This document shows, in pieces, positions 4,615 through 6,075 of a stretch of DNA of 6,075 bases. Source of the stretch: JANQUM01 sp047630355 (GTDB lineage Bacteria; Bacteroidota; Bacteroidia; Cytophagales; Spirosomataceae). Positions within the stretch are counted from its first letter, which is position 1; each line of letters starts with the position of its first letter. Under the pieces are notes generated by a model, which had not been told where the DNA came from, made no database searches, and saw nothing but the letters and a program-made list of their open reading frames with translations. The stretch is from contig JBLHXN010000177.1 of NCBI GenBank assembly GCA_047630355.1, positions 1-6,075 of the forward strand, written 5' to 3'. The translations under genes were made by a program, and so were the position numbers.

Positions 4615-6075
4615 AAATATGTTGATAAGCTGAGAGTGTCAAGAACTCTTCAAAATTTTCGGAAATGACCAATTTGTTAAAAAGCTCAGTCGCCAAATCT
4701 AATCTGGAGTTTTTAAGATTTTCTTCGTTAATGTTTAATTTTATTTTTTCTACTTCATCTTGTAATATTTTAGTGTACAACTCTGAATCAAAATTGCGTC
4801 CATCTTCCAATTGCACCTCATTTTTTAGCCATTGCCAAACTTGAGTTCTTGAAATTTCTGCGGTAGCGGCATCTTCCATCAAATCGTAAAGTGCCACTGC
4901 CCCAAAACCTCTCAGCCACGCCTCTGTATATAAAATTCCTACGTTTATATTCTTTCTGACTCCTTCCTCTGTTACTGTTCCTAAGGGCAGATCAACCAAA
5001 TCTGCTTCGGTTATTTTAACATCATCCCTTGTTATGTGGAGTTGGTTCTTTGTGGGCATATGCTTGTCAAATTCCTTCATCGCAACCGCTACCAGACCGG
5101 GGTGGGCTACCCACGTGCCGTCGTGTCCGTTCATAACTTCCCGCTCTTTATCTATCCTAACTTTTTCAAACGCATTTGCATTAGCTGTCTCATTATTTTT
5201 AATCGGAATTTGAGCCGCCATACCTCCAATGGCAAGTATTCCCCTTTTGTGGCAACGCTGGATTACCAATTTTGAATAAGCATCCATAAAAGGAGAAGTC
5301 ATGGTTACTTGGTCACGATTAGGAACGACGAAGTTTGGGTGATTCCTGAATTTTTTGATGAAAGAAAAGATATAATCCCAACGGCCACAATTCAGACCTA
5401 CGATATGTTCTTTTAGTTCGTAAATAATTTCATCCAATTGGAAGCTTGCCGTGATGGTTTCAACCAAAACAGTAGCTTTAAACGTTCCTTTTGGAATGTT
5501 CAGGTAATCTTGTGCGAAATTAAAGACACTATTCCACCATCGGGCTTCGGTATAATGTTCTAATTTAGGGAGATAAAAGTAGGGGGCTGTTCCGTTATTT
5601 AACAATACCTCTGTATTATGAAAAACGTACAGTCCAAAATCTACCAAGCTACCAGATACTTCTTCACCATTTACTAAAATATGCCTTTCGTTTAGGTGTA
5701 ATCCACGAGGTCTTACTATTAAAACAGCCGTTTCGTTATTTAATTTATATGATTTACCATTTCTTAAATTGGTAAATGAAATCGTCTTTTTGTTTGCATC
5801 CAGCAGATTCTGTTGCCCTTCCATTGCGTTTGCCCACGTAGGGGCATTACTATCTTCTAAATCTGCCATGAAAGTCTTAGCTCCGGAATTTAAGGCGTTT
5901 ATGATCATCTTCCTGTCAACCGGCCCCGTGATTTCGACACGCCTGTCTTGCAAATCATGCGGGATACCTCTTGCTTTCCATTCACCTTCTCGAATTGATT
6001 TCGTTTCATTGGGAAATTTTGGAAAATTATTTGCGTCAAAAACCTTTTGCTGTTCCGTTCGTACTTTCAAAATAC
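4613..6075 (-). CDS. aceB: Malate synthase A, 5' end beyond the window
   Basis: The enzyme condenses glyoxylate with acetyl-CoA to give malate and CoA, the second step of the glyoxylate shunt. Residues are numbered from the TTG codon at 6070-6068. RGLHL (122-126) carries the expected active-site arginine. The family signature KEHIVGLNCGRWDYIF is at 220-235. NGHDGTWVAHPG lies at 314-325. LMEDAATAEISR (397-408) contains Asp400, the expected general base. The C-terminus is intact. The frame stays open through the TTG to the window edge, and the first visible residues (LKVRTEQQ) align with about residue 45-55 of E. coli AceB (LLAARIQQQ). The real start is therefore upstream of the visible sequence by roughly 50 codons, and the TTG should not be taken as a start. 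The gene precedes aceA by 72 bp on the same strand, and the pair is a typical aceBA operon. Confidence 0.95.
   Translation of the reverse strand, partial: ILKVRTEQQKVFDANNFPKFPNETKSIREGEWKARGIPHDLQDRRVEITGPVDRKMIINALNSGAKTFMADLEDSNAPTWANAMEGQQNLLDANKKTISFTNLRNGKSYKLNNETAVLIVRPRGLHLNERHILVNGEEVSGSLVDFGLYVFHNTEVLLNNGTAPYFYLPKLEHYTEARWWNSVFNFAQDYLNIPKGTFKATVLVETITASFQLDEIIYELKEHIVGLNCGRWDYIFSFIKKFRNHPNFVVPNRDQVTMTSPFMDAYSKLVIQRCHKRGILAIGGMAAQIPIKNNETANANAFEKVRIDKEREVMNGHDGTWVAHPGLVAVAMKEFDKHMPTKNQLHITRDDVKITEADLVDLPLGTVTEEGVRKNINVGILYTEAWLRGFGAVALYDLMEDAATAEISRTQVWQWLKNEVQLEDGRNFDSELYTKILQDEVEKIKLNINEENLKNSRLDLATELFNKLVISENFEEFLTLSAYQHI

Noticed and set aside
1..6075. Search for CRISPR arrays, tRNA or rRNA genes, insertion sequences or phage genes
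   Set aside because: No spaced identical repeats, transposase motifs, clover-leaf sequences or phage-like proteins were seen; the content is housekeeping metabolism, cell wall and transport.

Overview
The window looks like chromosomal DNA from a member of the Bacteroidetes, most likely Cytophagales-like. Three things point that way. No start codon has a purine-rich Shine-Dalgarno sequence in front of it. Two upstream sites match the Bacteroidetes promoter pattern (TTTG-like box, about 18 bp, TAnnTTTG). The protein sequences have the flavour of that phylum (a MurE beginning MLLSEILYK, and an ABC-2 ATPase followed by a permease containing the string KKRPATYIYF). The phylum is inferred from these features, not from any search.

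Layout, left to right. Positions 1-119 (minus) hold the first 39 codons of a membrane permease, cut by the window edge. Positions 151-1023 (minus) encode its ABC ATPase, with a 31-bp gap between the two. Positions 1024-1221 are a divergent control region with a good murE promoter, a 20-bp-period direct repeat and a small palindrome. Positions 1222-2673 (plus) encode a complete MurE, the meso-diaminopimelate-adding ligase of peptidoglycan synthesis, here without any other cell-wall gene beside it. Positions 2674-2905 lie between convergent genes and contain a 63-bp imperfect inverted repeat. Positions 2906-4540 (minus) encode a long-form isocitrate lyase (aceA). Positions 4613-6075 (minus) encode malate synthase A (aceB), whose N-terminus lies beyond the window.

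aceB and aceA run in the same direction, 72 bp apart, and together form the glyoxylate shunt: AceA splits isocitrate into succinate and glyoxylate, and AceB joins glyoxylate to acetyl-CoA to give malate. This lets the cell grow on acetate, fatty acids or other C2-yielding substrates. They are probably one aceB-aceA transcript, since I see no convincing promoter for aceA alone.

The most unusual signal is in the aceB-aceA gap. A strong hairpin with a T8 tract is oriented as a terminator on the plus strand, opposite to both genes. A TTTG-N18-TAAATTTG promoter match lies just upstream of it on the same plus strand. Together they outline a possible antisense RNA of about 64 nt. The second unusual signal is the 63-bp inverted repeat downstream of aceA: its arm differences are all transitions, and four of the five become G-U pairs on the strand carrying the aceA mRNA. 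The protein-coding genes themselves belong to well-known families.
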